In this document: positions 1 through 6,041 of the stretch, one piece after another
How positions within the stretch are numbered: position 1 is the first letter of the stretch
How the letters are laid out: each line of letters starts with the position of its first letter
Source: Bacteroidales bacterium
GTDB taxonomy: Bacteria; Bacteroidota; Bacteroidia; Bacteroidales; UBA932
Length of the DNA stretch: 7,222 nt
Direction: 5' to 3'
Assembly: GCA_004556005.1 (NCBI GenBank)
Contig: SFJA01000082.1
Span: 1-7,222, forward strand
The notes under the pieces: generated by a model
Seen by the model: the letters and a program-made list of their open reading frames with translations, nothing else
The model's database searches: none
What the model was told of the DNA's origin: nothing
Program-made: the position numbers and the translations under genes

Positions 1-18
1 GTCTTCACGCGATGACAT
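1..18 (-). CDS. Possible 5' end of a further minus-strand gene, cut by the window edge
   Basis: After the DUF4313 stop, the minus strand has an ATG at 18-16 followed by five open codons (MSSRED) to the window edge. The frame upstream is closed by a TGA at 42-40, so this is the first ATG available. It is directly preceded by a purine run, AGGGAG, but with only two bases between that run and ATG, which is short for a ribosome binding site. The only support is position (same strand and spacing as the genes before it) and the ATG itself. No product can be inferred from six codons. Confidence 0.2.
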
Positions 19-19
19 A

Positions 20-37
20 ACTCCCTTTGCAGGGAGT
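20..37 (-). other. Perfect 7-bp hairpin with GCAA loop downstream of DUF4313 gene
   Basis: Read on the minus strand, ACTCCCT-GCAA-AGGGAGT forms a perfect seven-pair stem closed by a GNRA-type tetraloop, 23 bases after the DUF4313 stop codon. It is not followed by a T run, so it does not look like a standard intrinsic terminator. It could stabilise the 3' end of the radC-DUF4313 message or act as a weak terminator. Alternatively, since its 3' arm holds the purine run just before the possible start at base 18, it could mask that start. The structure is seen; its role is inferred. Confidence 0.45.
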
Positions 38-60
38 AGTCACCGAGTGTGAGTATATGT

Positions 61-348
61 CTATAGATGGAACTCATAGAGTGGATAGTTGCAGAAGCCG
101 CTTGTCTGTGAGTATCCTGTCGGAGTTGCAATCCCGTTTGATTCGAGCCACTGGCCGATGCCGGGAAGGTTGTTGTCATCCACGAAGGCAAGTTGCTCGG
201 TCTGGAGGAAGCTGCCAAGGTTGACGGTGATGACATCGTAGAATTCATTGTCGTCTCCGGAGAGCATCTGAACGGCGAGACTGCCGTTGTTGGCGTAAGA
301 GGTAGCCTTGAGATAGACATTGAGTCCATTGTAGTTGTATGTTTTCAT
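61..348 (-). CDS. DUF4313 family protein of Bacteroidetes mobile elements
   Basis: A 95-residue soluble protein with no signal peptide or membrane segment. I recognise it as DUF4313 from its opening (MKTYNYNGLNVYLKATSYAN), the central VNLGSFLQTEQLAFVDDNN segment (about 42-60), the GIATPTG motif (72-78) and the aromatic tail SGFCNYPLYEFHL (83-95). DUF4313 proteins are small, of unknown biochemical function, and common in accessory regions of Bacteroides conjugative elements. The length matches the family, so the gene looks intact. Its ATG overlaps the stop of the upstream radC-like gene as ATGA, which suggests translational coupling. The 15 bases spanning this start are identical to those spanning the radC-like start. 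Family assignment is from memory of the sequence pattern; no function is claimed. Confidence 0.85.
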   Translation of the reverse strand: MKTYNYNGLNVYLKATSYANNGSLAVQMLSGDDNEFYDVITVNLGSFLQTEQLAFVDDNNLPGIGQWLESNGIATPTGYSQTSGFCNYPLYEFHL

Positions 349-356
349 TGTCTGAA
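342..356 (-). repeat. 15-bp direct repeat at translation start, copy 2 (DUF4313)
   Basis: On the minus strand TTCAGACAATGAAAA spans the DUF4313 ATG (348-346). The same 15 bases recur without mismatch at the radC-like start (772-758). Eight bases lie before ATG and four after it. The match therefore covers the presumed initiation region rather than a coding motif, although the second codon is AAA in both. It also contains the end of the radC-like gene, whose TGA stop lies inside the repeat. The identity is seen directly; a function in initiation or regulation is inferred. Confidence 0.7.
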
Positions 357-764
357 GGATTTTTCGGATTCATCTGCAAAGGAGTAGAAACAGTCATCGC
401 CGATGATTATGTGGTCGATGAGGGAGATGTCGAACAGGTCGCAGGCCTTCTTGAGTTTTTCGGTCTCCGCGATGTCTGCCTTGCTTGGGAGAGGGTTGCC
501 GCTGGGGTGGTTGTGGAAGAGGATAATCCTCGTCGCGTTGCAGAGGAGAGCCTGCTTGACTATCCTTCTGATGTCGACGATGGTCGATGAGATTGAGCCG
601 ACAGTGATCATGAGCTTGTCGATCGGACGGTTGCAATTGTTCAGGTACAATACCCAGCTTTCTTCATGGTCAAGGTCGTGAAGGTCTTCGCGAAGAAGGT
701 TTGCGGCGGAATCAGAATCGCTGATCTGAGAGGCGAATCGTTTCTGTGATGCTTGCATTTTCAT
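345..764 (-). CDS. radC: RadC-like JAB/JAMM-domain protein
   Basis: A 139-residue protein consisting almost entirely of the RadC/JAB (MPN) domain. The JAMM metal site is complete: a glutamate near E34/E35 ahead of the SWVLYLN strand, then H84-N-H86-P-S-G, and S94 and D97 in PLPSKAD. The SISSTIVDIRRIVKQALL segment (about 58-74) and the LIDHIIIGDDCFYSF stretch (115-129) are also typical of RadC. Full-length chromosomal RadC is around 220 residues with an N-terminal helix-hairpin-helix-like part; that part is missing here, as is usual for copies carried on Bacteroidetes conjugative elements. Despite the name, a role in DNA repair is not established for RadC. The intact metal site suggests an active metalloprotease-like or isopeptidase-like fold. 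An alternative start is the ATG two codons in. It is probably cotranscribed with the DUF4313 gene. Confidence 0.93.
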   Translation of the reverse strand: MKMQASQKRFASQISDSDSAANLLREDLHDLDHEESWVLYLNNCNRPIDKLMITVGSISSTIVDIRRIVKQALLCNATRIILFHNHPSGNPLPSKADIAETEKLKKACDLFDISLIDHIIIGDDCFYSFADESEKSFRQ

Positions 765-772
765 TGTCTGAA
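758..772 (-). repeat. 15-bp direct repeat at translation start, copy 1 (radC-like)
   Basis: TTCAGACAATGAAAA on the minus strand covers the radC-like ATG at 764-762 and is identical to bases 356-342 at the DUF4313 start. There is no clear Shine-Dalgarno sequence in it, in line with Bacteroidetes initiation, which relies more on A-rich, unstructured leaders. It may be a shared initiation element, a common recognition site for an RNA-binding regulator, or a trace of how the two genes were assembled. Confidence 0.7.
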
Positions 773-796
773 ATGATTAGGGTGAAACATTAAGTA

Positions 797-973
797 TTAC
801 GTCGCAATCGATACGGCGGCTCCGGAGCAACTCAAGACAAGGTGGAGAGCAAGGCGGACCTTGTCGGGTTGCGTGCCGCCGTAGATTTGCAGAGTGATAC
901 AAGTGTCTTCACCTACAGGGCAGACGATAAGAAAGCAGCACTCAATTCGCTGGAAATTAAAAGCGATTTTCAT
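797..973 (-). CDS. Possible small Cys-rich protein of unknown function
   Basis: A 58-codon frame from an ATG at 973 to TAA at 797, lying 32 bases before the radC-like start on the same strand. The product begins MKIAFNFQRIECCFLIVCPV, has five cysteines (four in the first half, one near the end), and resembles a two-strand plus helix fold (IYGGTQPDKVRLALHLVL at about 30-47). No family is recognised. The frame stays open upstream, and a TTG at 1012 would give a 71-residue version starting MIQDAKVYEYFRKMK. Support comes from position, its fit with the neighbouring minus-strand genes and the absence of a competing plus-strand gene. Against it are the lack of an evident ribosome binding site, the small size and the stem-loop within it. 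If it is not a gene, 765-1027 is simply a long leader and divergent control region. Confidence 0.35.
   Translation of the reverse strand: MKIAFNFQRIECCFLIVCPVGEDTCITLQIYGGTQPDKVRLALHLVLSCSGAAVSIAT
836..865. other. 8-bp inverted repeat, possible leader stem-loop
   Basis: GACAAGGT (836-843) and ACCTTGTC (858-865) are perfect reverse complements separated by 14 bases. On the minus strand this would form an eight-pair stem about 70 bases before the radC-like start, inside the uncertain small ORF. The loop is too large for an intrinsic terminator and no T run follows. It may be a structured leader for the radC-like message or chance. Confidence 0.3.
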
Positions 974-975
974 TT

Positions 976-991
976 TACGAAAATATTCGTA
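976..991. promoter_or_regulatory. Inverted repeat TACGAA-N4-TTCGTA in the divergent control region; candidate operator
   Basis: TACGAA (976-981) and TTCGTA (986-991) are perfect inverted arms around AATA, in an AT-rich patch between the minus-strand accessory genes and the plus-strand transfer operon, 36 bases before the operon's first ATG. Dyads of this size and position are typical binding sites for small dimeric repressors that control divergent promoters. The dyad is directly seen; binding is inferred, and no regulator gene is present in the window. Confidence 0.4.
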
Positions 992-999
992 TACTTTAG
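992..999 (+). promoter_or_regulatory. Weak candidate -7 element for the transfer operon
   Basis: TACTTTAG matches seven of eight positions of the Bacteroides -7 consensus TAnnTTTG (counting the two free positions) and would place transcription initiation about 20 bases before the ATG at 1028. It abuts the inverted repeat at 976-991, so a protein bound there would overlap RNA polymerase. No good -33 TTTG element is visible at the expected 19-21 bases upstream, where the sequence is TTTTCATTTTA. The promoter is therefore only tentative, and the operon could also be read from elsewhere. Confidence 0.25.
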
Positions 1000-1027
1000 C
1001 GTCCTGAATCAAAAATGCTGAAGAATT

Positions 1028-1354
1028 ATGTACAGGACAATTGCAATTTGCGGTACTCTCGTTGCCGTAGTTATCTGGCTGGTCTTGATGGCCATCAGAG
1101 GAAGGAAGTCAAAGAAAGCAGGCTCCAATGAAACAGACGGGGATGACATATCCCTCATAGAAACCCAGTTCGTGCCCAAGCGGAAGCCTTATGAGGAAGA
1201 CCCTGACGAAGAAAGCGAATGTGGCGATATGTTGCCGCTTGAGGATGCTGAAGGACTGTTCGACCCGCAGAGGCCGAAAAAGGAGAGGCTGGCCCTTGCC
1301 GAAAGAATCAAGGAAGAGGGCTTCAAGGTGGAAATGACAAGGAGACGGCTATGA
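1028..1354 (+). CDS. Small bitopic membrane protein with acidic cytoplasmic tail, first gene of the transfer operon
   Basis: A 108-residue protein. One hydrophobic segment (about 4-23, IAICGTLVAVVIWLVLMAI) is followed at once by a basic cluster, RGRKSKK (24-30). By the positive-inside rule this places the N terminus outside and the rest in the cytoplasm. The tail is strongly acidic (TDGDD at 36-40, YEEDPDEESECGD at 55-67) and ends in a charged, probably helical segment, PKKERLALAERIKEEGFKVEMTRRR (83-107). I do not recognise a family. In CTnDOT-type elements traD or other small hydrophilic proteins precede traE, but this one does not resemble the DUF3408-type TraD. Its TGA overlaps the traE start as ATGA, so it is part of the transfer operon. 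It may be an accessory component of the secretion platform or a docking anchor; that is inference only. Confidence 0.85.
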   Translation: MYRTIAICGTLVAVVIWLVLMAIRGRKSKKAGSNETDGDDISLIETQFVPKRKPYEEDPDEESECGDMLPLEDAEGLFDPQRPKKERLALAERIKEEGFKVEMTRRRL

Positions 1355-1647
1355 GACGGAAGAGAAACGCAGCGGCATTGGCGGCCTTGCTGCTTCCGCT
1401 TGTCACTTTGGCCGCTCCTGACGGAAATGCAATCATCAACTCGGCGACATCGTCACTGAAAAGTATGGTGATAGGCATTATCGACATGGTTTCGGTGGTG
1501 ATTACCATCATATGCGCAGTCGGTCTTTGTGTGACCATCGGCAAGTGGATCATTTCGGAACATGAGGCAAAGGATGCATTGCTCAAATGGGGCTCCGGCT
1601 TCATTTTGGGTGTTGTGCTTCTGAGTCTGGTCCGTCTGACGGTGTAA
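1351..1647 (+). CDS. traE: TraE, VirB2-like pilin (DUF4134)
   Basis: A 98-residue protein with the architecture of Bacteroidetes TraE (DUF4134), thought to be the VirB2-like pilin of the conjugative apparatus. A basic N terminus MRRKR is followed by a hydrophobic signal core (7-20) and a likely signal peptidase site in VTLAAPDG. Cleavage after A21 is favoured, since cleavage after A22 would leave a proline at +1. The mature part has two membrane segments (about 39-63 and 80-95) joined by a short charged loop, KWIISEHEAKDALLKW, a layout shared with VirB2/TrbC pilins. The start is set by the ATGA overlap with the preceding gene, and traF starts two bases after its stop. Family call is firm; the pilin role is inferred from family and position. 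Confidence 0.93.
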   Translation: MRRKRNAAALAALLLPLVTLAAPDGNAIINSATSSLKSMVIGIIDMVSVVITIICAVGLCVTIGKWIISEHEAKDALLKWGSGFILGVVLLSLVRLTV

Positions 1648-1649
1648 AT

Positions 1650-1955
1650 ATGGTACGCAAGGTCTACAGGGTCCTGGACAGGCCATTCTCGCTGTTCGGA
1701 CTGCAGGGCAGGTATGTATTCCTGTTCCTCGTTGCTTTGGGTGCCGGAGCGGTACTGTCATTCATTTCAGCCGCAATCGTGGGTACGATGGCAGCTTCAA
1801 TCCTGTTCATTGCAATCGCGGTGCTGGTCTATTTTGCCGCAACAATGCTCCAGACATTCTGGTCCGAGAGGGATATATTGAAGTTCGTCTCCTCAAGGAG
1901 GGTCCGGAATTTTATAGAAGTCAAACCCAAAACTTTCACAGGACAATGGAAATGA
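1650..1955 (+). CDS. traF: TraF, VirB3-like inner-membrane protein (DUF4133)
   Basis: A 101-residue protein beginning MVRKVYRVLDRPFSLFGLQG, a hallmark of Bacteroidetes TraF (DUF4133). The start is placed at 1650, two bases after the traE stop, rather than at an earlier in-frame ATG at 1587 that would lie inside traE. Two adjacent hydrophobic segments (about 22-44 and 46-66) form a membrane hairpin, followed by a basic cytoplasmic tail, WSERDILKFVSSRRVRNF (71-88). The size, the membrane hairpin and the position between pilin and ATPase genes match VirB3, an inner-membrane component that works with the VirB4 ATPase. The end of the gene overlaps the start of traG, suggesting coupled translation. 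Confidence 0.93.
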   Translation: MVRKVYRVLDRPFSLFGLQGRYVFLFLVALGAGAVLSFISAAIVGTMAASILFIAIAVLVYFAATMLQTFWSERDILKFVSSRRVRNFIEVKPKTFTGQWK

Positions 1956-4423
1956 ATTTCACGAAGTCATACCTGACTGAAGTGTTCCCTCTGAACGGGG
2001 TAATTGACGGAGCCATTGTTTCCAAAAAAGGAGACGTGACATTCGCCTGGAAACTTGGTCTGCCGGCAATCACGACTCAGGGCGAGTCAGCATATGACGC
2101 AATGATAGGCCGTCTTTCAGCTGCCATCAGGAACCTGCCTCCATACACGATAGTGCATAAGCAGGATTCCTTCAACTACAGAAAATATCAGGCAGGAACC
2201 CCTTCGGGCTTCCTTGCGGATTCATATGAGAGGCATTTTGACGGCAGGCCGTATCTTTGCCACGAGTGCCGCATCTTCCTGACGTTCTCGTCAAAGGATG
2301 CGATGTGGCATTCGCCCTTGTCGTCGTCCCTATTCGGAATCAAGCCTTTTGTCAAGGACAAAACCGCAATTGGCGGTTTCTTCAGCAAGGCAAGGGAGTT
2401 CCAGACATTCTTGAGCCAGTGCACGGGATTGTCTGTAACTCCGATTGCTGAAGATGAGTTGACGGGAGACGAATCGCATCCCGGTCTTATTCAGAGATAT
2501 ATGATGCTTGGAAGAGAAGACAACCAACTTTCAGGCATTATGCTGGAGCCGGATTCCGTGAAGGTTTTCGACAGGAAGATGATCTGCTACAGCGTCAGCG
2601 ATGCTGACCAGATGCCTTCGTCCATACCGTCGGTTCTTGAGGACAGACAACTTGCAAGTGCAAATACAAGGGTAGAGACTGGCCTGGGGTCCGTGTTCGG
2701 ATTGAGGCTGAACTGTGAGCATGTTGTCAACCAGTACATAGCGGTTCTTCCTCAGGCAAGAATTCTTAGGTCCATCGACAGCAAGCGGAAGAAAATGAAA
2801 TCCGGAGGCATACAGTCGGTTGACAACCGGCGCAATTCTGATGAGATGACAGAGGTCCTTGAGGCCGCCAACGGCGGCTCTGTACGCTTCGTCAAGTCTC
2901 ACATCAATGTGATGGCCTGGACCGATGACAGTGATACCGATGAACTGAAAGGCATCATAGGTTCAGCACTCTCTGATATGGGTATCAACGGAGTATACAA
3001 CAATTTCAATACTCCGGTCCTGTACTTTGCAGGCATCCCCGGAGCTGAGTCGGAACTGAGCCGGGACGACTATATGACCGTTGAATTGGAATCTGCACTA
3101 TGTCCGTGGATATGGGACAGTTTTGAAAGCCCCGTGGACGGCGGACGGTTCAAGGTATGCGACAGATTCCGGAATGTTCCGATTGCCCTTGATATGGGCG
3201 AGGTGGCAATGCAGGCCGGACTGATAGACAATTTCAACGGTTTCATCCTTGGCCCTTCCGGATCGGGAAAGTCATATTTCACGAACTTCTTCCTCCGGCA
3301 GAGCTATGATGCGGGGAACAGCATTTTCGTGGTTGATATCGGTGATTCTTATGAGGGCCTGTGCAAAGTGATCAATGAAGAGTCACGTGGCAAGGACGGT
3401 ATTTACAACGTGTATGACGGAAATCATCCGCTTAGTCTGAATCCGTTTGTCGGATATACGGAAAGGGTTGATGGAAAGAACGCCTCAATGCAATATCTTG
3501 AGGGCTTGTTCAAGACCATTTGGGTACCGGAAAGAGGATGGAACAAGTCAAACAGCTCAGTTCTGACCTCGGTCCTGACGTCGTTCATGGAGAAGTGCCG
3601 TAAGGATAAGCTGGAGATTCCGACATTTGACATGTTCAGGAACTATGTCGGAGGCGACCTCAAGAAGGCGATAGACAAGGGCAGTTTCAAATGTGGCGGT
3701 TCACCGGTTGGAAAGGACGATTTTGACTGCGAGAACTTCTCCAAGGCGATGTTCCCTTTCTCAAGTGAGGGGACTTATCCTATGCTTCTCAACAATCCTG
3801 AACCGGTTGACCATTCTGACTGCCGTTTCGTCGTTTACGAGCTCTCCAGCGTTTGCAATGATGAACTGATCCTTTCTGTCGTGACAAGCACGATCATGCA
3901 CGACTTCGAGAGGATGATGCGCCGTAAGAAGGGCTTCAAGATGCTTGTCATAGATGAAGCTTGGAAGGCCATTTCAAATGAGACTATGAGCCCGAAATTG
4001 ATGGAACTCTGGAGGACGGCGAGAAAGCACTCTGCAGCCGCTGTAGTGGTCACCCAGGATGTGGCTGACATCAGGGACAACGACGTGATCAAGACCGTGA
4101 TTGTAAACAACTCAGCCGTCAAGATACTGCTTGACCATAGCAATAGTCAGAACAGTTTCGGCGTTGTCCAGGAAACTCTTGGCCTGAGCGCCATTGAGAC
4201 GGCTCTCGCACTCAGCGTCAGGAGGCATGGTCTCAATCCGAGATACCGTTACCGTGAGGCATTCATCAGCCTGGGTGGAAGAAAGAGCGGCGTATACGGC
4301 ATAGAGACATCTCCGGAGGAACAGGTGGCATACCAGTCTGCAAAAGAGGCGAAGGCTGTATTCCTGCAGAATGTGGAGCGTTATGGCAGCGCAGTAAAAG
4401 CAATAAAGGAGACGTTGAAATGA
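1946..4423 (+). CDS. traG: TraG, VirB4-family conjugation ATPase
   Basis: An 825-residue ATPase, full length for the family. The N-terminal part (about 3-60, NFTKSYLTEVFPLNG...) matches the Bacteroidetes-specific TraG N-terminal domain (DUF3875). The C-terminal P-loop domain carries Walker A GPSGSGKS (436-443, with K442 and S443), Walker B MLVIDEAW (666-673, with D670 and E671) and the downstream SAAAVVVTQD motif (696-705) preceded by WRTARKH, all characteristic of VirB4/TraC ATPases. It should sit at the cytoplasmic face of the inner membrane and energise pilus assembly and substrate transfer. It is not the coupling protein, despite the TraG name used in F and RP4 systems. The start at 1946 overlaps traF by ten bases; the ATG at 1952 is an equally good start and gives an ATGA junction with the traF stop. 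Its TGA overlaps the traI ATG. Confidence 0.96.
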   Translation: MEMNFTKSYLTEVFPLNGVIDGAIVSKKGDVTFAWKLGLPAITTQGESAYDAMIGRLSAAIRNLPPYTIVHKQDSFNYRKYQAGTPSGFLADSYERHFDGRPYLCHECRIFLTFSSKDAMWHSPLSSSLFGIKPFVKDKTAIGGFFSKAREFQTFLSQCTGLSVTPIAEDELTGDESHPGLIQRYMMLGREDNQLSGIMLEPDSVKVFDRKMICYSVSDADQMPSSIPSVLEDRQLASANTRVETGLGSVFGLRLNCEHVVNQYIAVLPQARILRSIDSKRKKMKSGGIQSVDNRRNSDEMTEVLEAANGGSVRFVKSHINVMAWTDDSDTDELKGIIGSALSDMGINGVYNNFNTPVLYFAGIPGAESELSRDDYMTVELESALCPWIWDSFESPVDGGRFKVCDRFRNVPIALDMGEVAMQAGLIDNFNGFILGPSGSGKSYFTNFFLRQSYDAGNSIFVVDIGDSYEGLCKVINEESRGKDGIYNVYDGNHPLSLNPFVGYTERVDGKNASMQYLEGLFKTIWVPERGWNKSNSSVLTSVLTSFMEKCRKDKLEIPTFDMFRNYVGGDLKKAIDKGSFKCGGSPVGKDDFDCENFSKAMFPFSSEGTYPMLLNNPEPVDHSDCRFVVYELSSVCNDELILSVVTSTIMHDFERMMRRKKGFKMLVIDEAWKAISNETMSPKLMELWRTARKHSAAAVVVTQDVADIRDNDVIKTVIVNNSAVKILLDHSNSQNSFGVVQETLGLSAIETALALSVRRHGLNPRYRYREAFISLGGRKSGVYGIETSPEEQVAYQSAKEAKAVFLQNVERYGSAVKAIKETLK

Positions 4424-5034
4424 AAAGGATAGCAGCAATAATGACAATGGCCATTCTCGGTCTTATGTTCAGCCACAGGGCCAATGCCCAGTTGATTACG
4501 TTTGACGAGCAGAACTTCCTGCAGTCCATCATTTCCTATATCCAGGACGGGGACAATATGGCGCAGAATGCGAACCAGTTCCTCCAGAACCTCGGACTTA
4601 TAGAGGAACAGCTGGATAACATGAAGAAATGGAACGAACGCTATCGGAAGGTGTCGACATACCTTTCCAAGGGTCAGCAGGCAATCTATACCGTCAACAA
4701 TTACGAATATACGATACGCCTTTTCAAGGAGTACGTCAAACGATTGAGGGAAATGGAAAAGCCTTCTTACTATGATGTCCGGAATGCGGCAAACGAAGCC
4801 TGGTACTATCTTCTGCTTTCCAGCAGGGAAGTGAAGAAGGTCAGGCAGGCTCTGGATTCGTCATCCGAGATGAGCGAGGCCGAACGTCTCAAGGTCCTCG
4901 AGGAGAGCAACCGGAAGATGTCGGCCATCAATGTCCAGATGACAAAGGAAGTTCAGGAGGAACTGTCTGCCCTGAGGGACATCAATATGATGACCGCTTG
5001 CGCAAAGAGTCTTGAAGAAGCTGTAAAACACTGA
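4420..5034 (+). CDS. traI: TraI, secreted helical conjugation protein (DUF4141)
   Basis: A 204-residue protein with a clear signal peptide: MKR, a hydrophobic core at 4-17, and probable cleavage after ANA at residue 23, giving a mature N terminus QLITFDEQNF. The rest is predicted to be mostly helical and rich in Q, N, K and E (for example NMAQNANQFLQNLGLIEEQL at about 46-65 and a charged C-terminal half). This is the pattern of Bacteroidetes TraI (DUF4141), a family resembling VirB5/TrbJ-type periplasmic proteins that associate with the pilus. It is not the relaxase called TraI in F and RP4. It starts within the traG stop (ATGA) and ends four bases before traJ. In CTnDOT a traH gene lies between traG and traI; none is present here. 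Family call is strong; the VirB5 analogy is inferred. Confidence 0.92.
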   Translation: MKRIAAIMTMAILGLMFSHRANAQLITFDEQNFLQSIISYIQDGDNMAQNANQFLQNLGLIEEQLDNMKKWNERYRKVSTYLSKGQQAIYTVNNYEYTIRLFKEYVKRLREMEKPSYYDVRNAANEAWYYLLLSSREVKKVRQALDSSSEMSEAERLKVLEESNRKMSAINVQMTKEVQEELSALRDINMMTACAKSLEEAVKH

Positions 5035-5038
5035 TCTT

Positions 5039-6040
5039 ATGGAAGGATACACCGTATATGGAATGATATGCGAGGTGAAAAGCCGTATTCTGGCCATGGA
5101 CAACGGTGTCGTGATGTCCGTAGCTGGGATTGCAGCCGCTATTTTCGCCTGTTTCGCAGTCATCGTCATTACCAAAGATCTGGTAAGCGGTGAGAACATC
5201 AGCATCTGGAAGATTGTAAAGCCGCTTGCCGTTCTGATTGTCCTGCCTATGTTCGGTACTTGTGTGCTTGCTCTTGACAAAGTCACAGGTCTCATTGCCG
5301 ATGCGATATGGGTAGGAGTTTCAAATGACAGCGACAACTATGATGCGAAATACAACCAGCTTGTCGCCAAGGTGGAATCCATCGCCGGCAGTGACAACTG
5401 GCTTGAAAGCATACAATCGGAATTCTCAAACAACGAAAGCATAGAAGGGGTGAACGGAAGCGGAACCATAGCAGGGGAGGCTGCCGCCGACCTTGCGGCT
5501 GAAAGGGCAGACGAAAAGCCTTGGTACGGCAAATTGTGGGACAGACTAAAGGGATGGGCGAGCAATATGGCGCAGGGTGCAATCACGATGAGCGGAAACA
5601 TATTCTCCTTTATCGTGTCGTTCCTTATGAACTGTGTCAGATACTGTCTGATAGGCGCTTCCGGGGTCTACCTGACAATATTGGGAATCATTGGCCCATT
5701 AGTGCTGGCCATCTCTCTTATACCGACATTCGAGAACAGCCTTACCCAGTGGCTGGCCAAGTACGTACAGGTCTCGCTGTGGATACCGCTTATTTCACTT
5801 GTTGACCTTGTGAACTGCAAATTCAGGGAGGGTATGATTGACTTCTTCTTCAACTGCAACGCAGCCACGATGGTGACATTTCCTTTCCATCAGCTGCTTG
5901 TCAACATCATTATGCTGGGAATGCTATTCGCCGTGCCTTCCATGGCGAATTGGATCATCCATTCGACAGGAGTGTCGAATGTCTATCGCGGCCTTACCCA
6001 AAAGGCTGCCTATGTAGCAACCAAAGTAATAACGAAATAG
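5039..6040 (+). CDS. traJ: TraJ, VirB6-like polytopic membrane protein
   Basis: A 333-residue inner-membrane protein. Hydrophobic segments lie at about 24-46, 58-80, 186-204, 205-229, 242-260 and 283-306. A long hydrophilic stretch at about 91-180 (containing SNDSDNYDAKYNQLV and a Glu/Ala-rich part, EAAADLAAERADEKPW) separates the first pair from the rest. This layout and the motif region IGPLVLAISLIPTFENSLTQWL (218-239) fit Bacteroidetes TraJ, of the VirB6/TrbL type. VirB6-type proteins form part of the inner-membrane channel of type IV secretion systems. The length is normal for the family. The start at 5039 follows the traI stop by four bases, and traK begins one base after its stop. Exact segment borders are estimates by eye. 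Confidence 0.93.
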   Translation: MEGYTVYGMICEVKSRILAMDNGVVMSVAGIAAAIFACFAVIVITKDLVSGENISIWKIVKPLAVLIVLPMFGTCVLALDKVTGLIADAIWVGVSNDSDNYDAKYNQLVAKVESIAGSDNWLESIQSEFSNNESIEGVNGSGTIAGEAAADLAAERADEKPWYGKLWDRLKGWASNMAQGAITMSGNIFSFIVSFLMNCVRYCLIGASGVYLTILGIIGPLVLAISLIPTFENSLTQWLAKYVQVSLWIPLISLVDLVNCKFREGMIDFFFNCNAATMVTFPFHQLLVNIIMLGMLFAVPSMANWIIHSTGVSNVYRGLTQKAAYVATKVITK

Positions 6041-6041
6041 C

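Noticed and set aside
27..387. Plus-strand frames of 64-65 codons opposite the DUF4313 gene
   Set aside because: They are Arg/Cys-rich or otherwise arbitrary translations antisense to a recognised family protein.
339..681. Plus-strand frames of 83 and 92 codons opposite the radC-like gene
   Set aside because: The minus-strand frame encodes an intact JAMM motif, so these are antisense shadows.
819..828. 10-bp palindrome GCTCCGGAGC
   Set aside because: It is short and GC-rich, frequent by chance, and without a supporting promoter or partner copy.
1015..1134. Upstream ATG giving a 39-codon frame overlapping the first gene of the tra operon
   Set aside because: It is out of frame with 1028, its product is Arg/Lys/Ser-rich and arbitrary, and nothing supports a regulatory upstream ORF.
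1587..1649. Earlier in-frame ATG for traF at 1587
   Set aside because: It would add 21 residues encoded inside traE; the start at 1650 restores the usual MVRKVYRVLDRPFSLFG family N terminus and a two-base gap.
2531..2902. 123-codon minus-strand frame inside traG
   Set aside because: It is antisense to the conserved VirB4-family gene and shows no recognisable protein features.
4861..5337. 158-codon open frame on the minus strand across the traI-traJ junction
   Set aside because: It is antisense to two well-supported transfer genes, its product resembles no family I know, and it spans their junction as a shadow frame.
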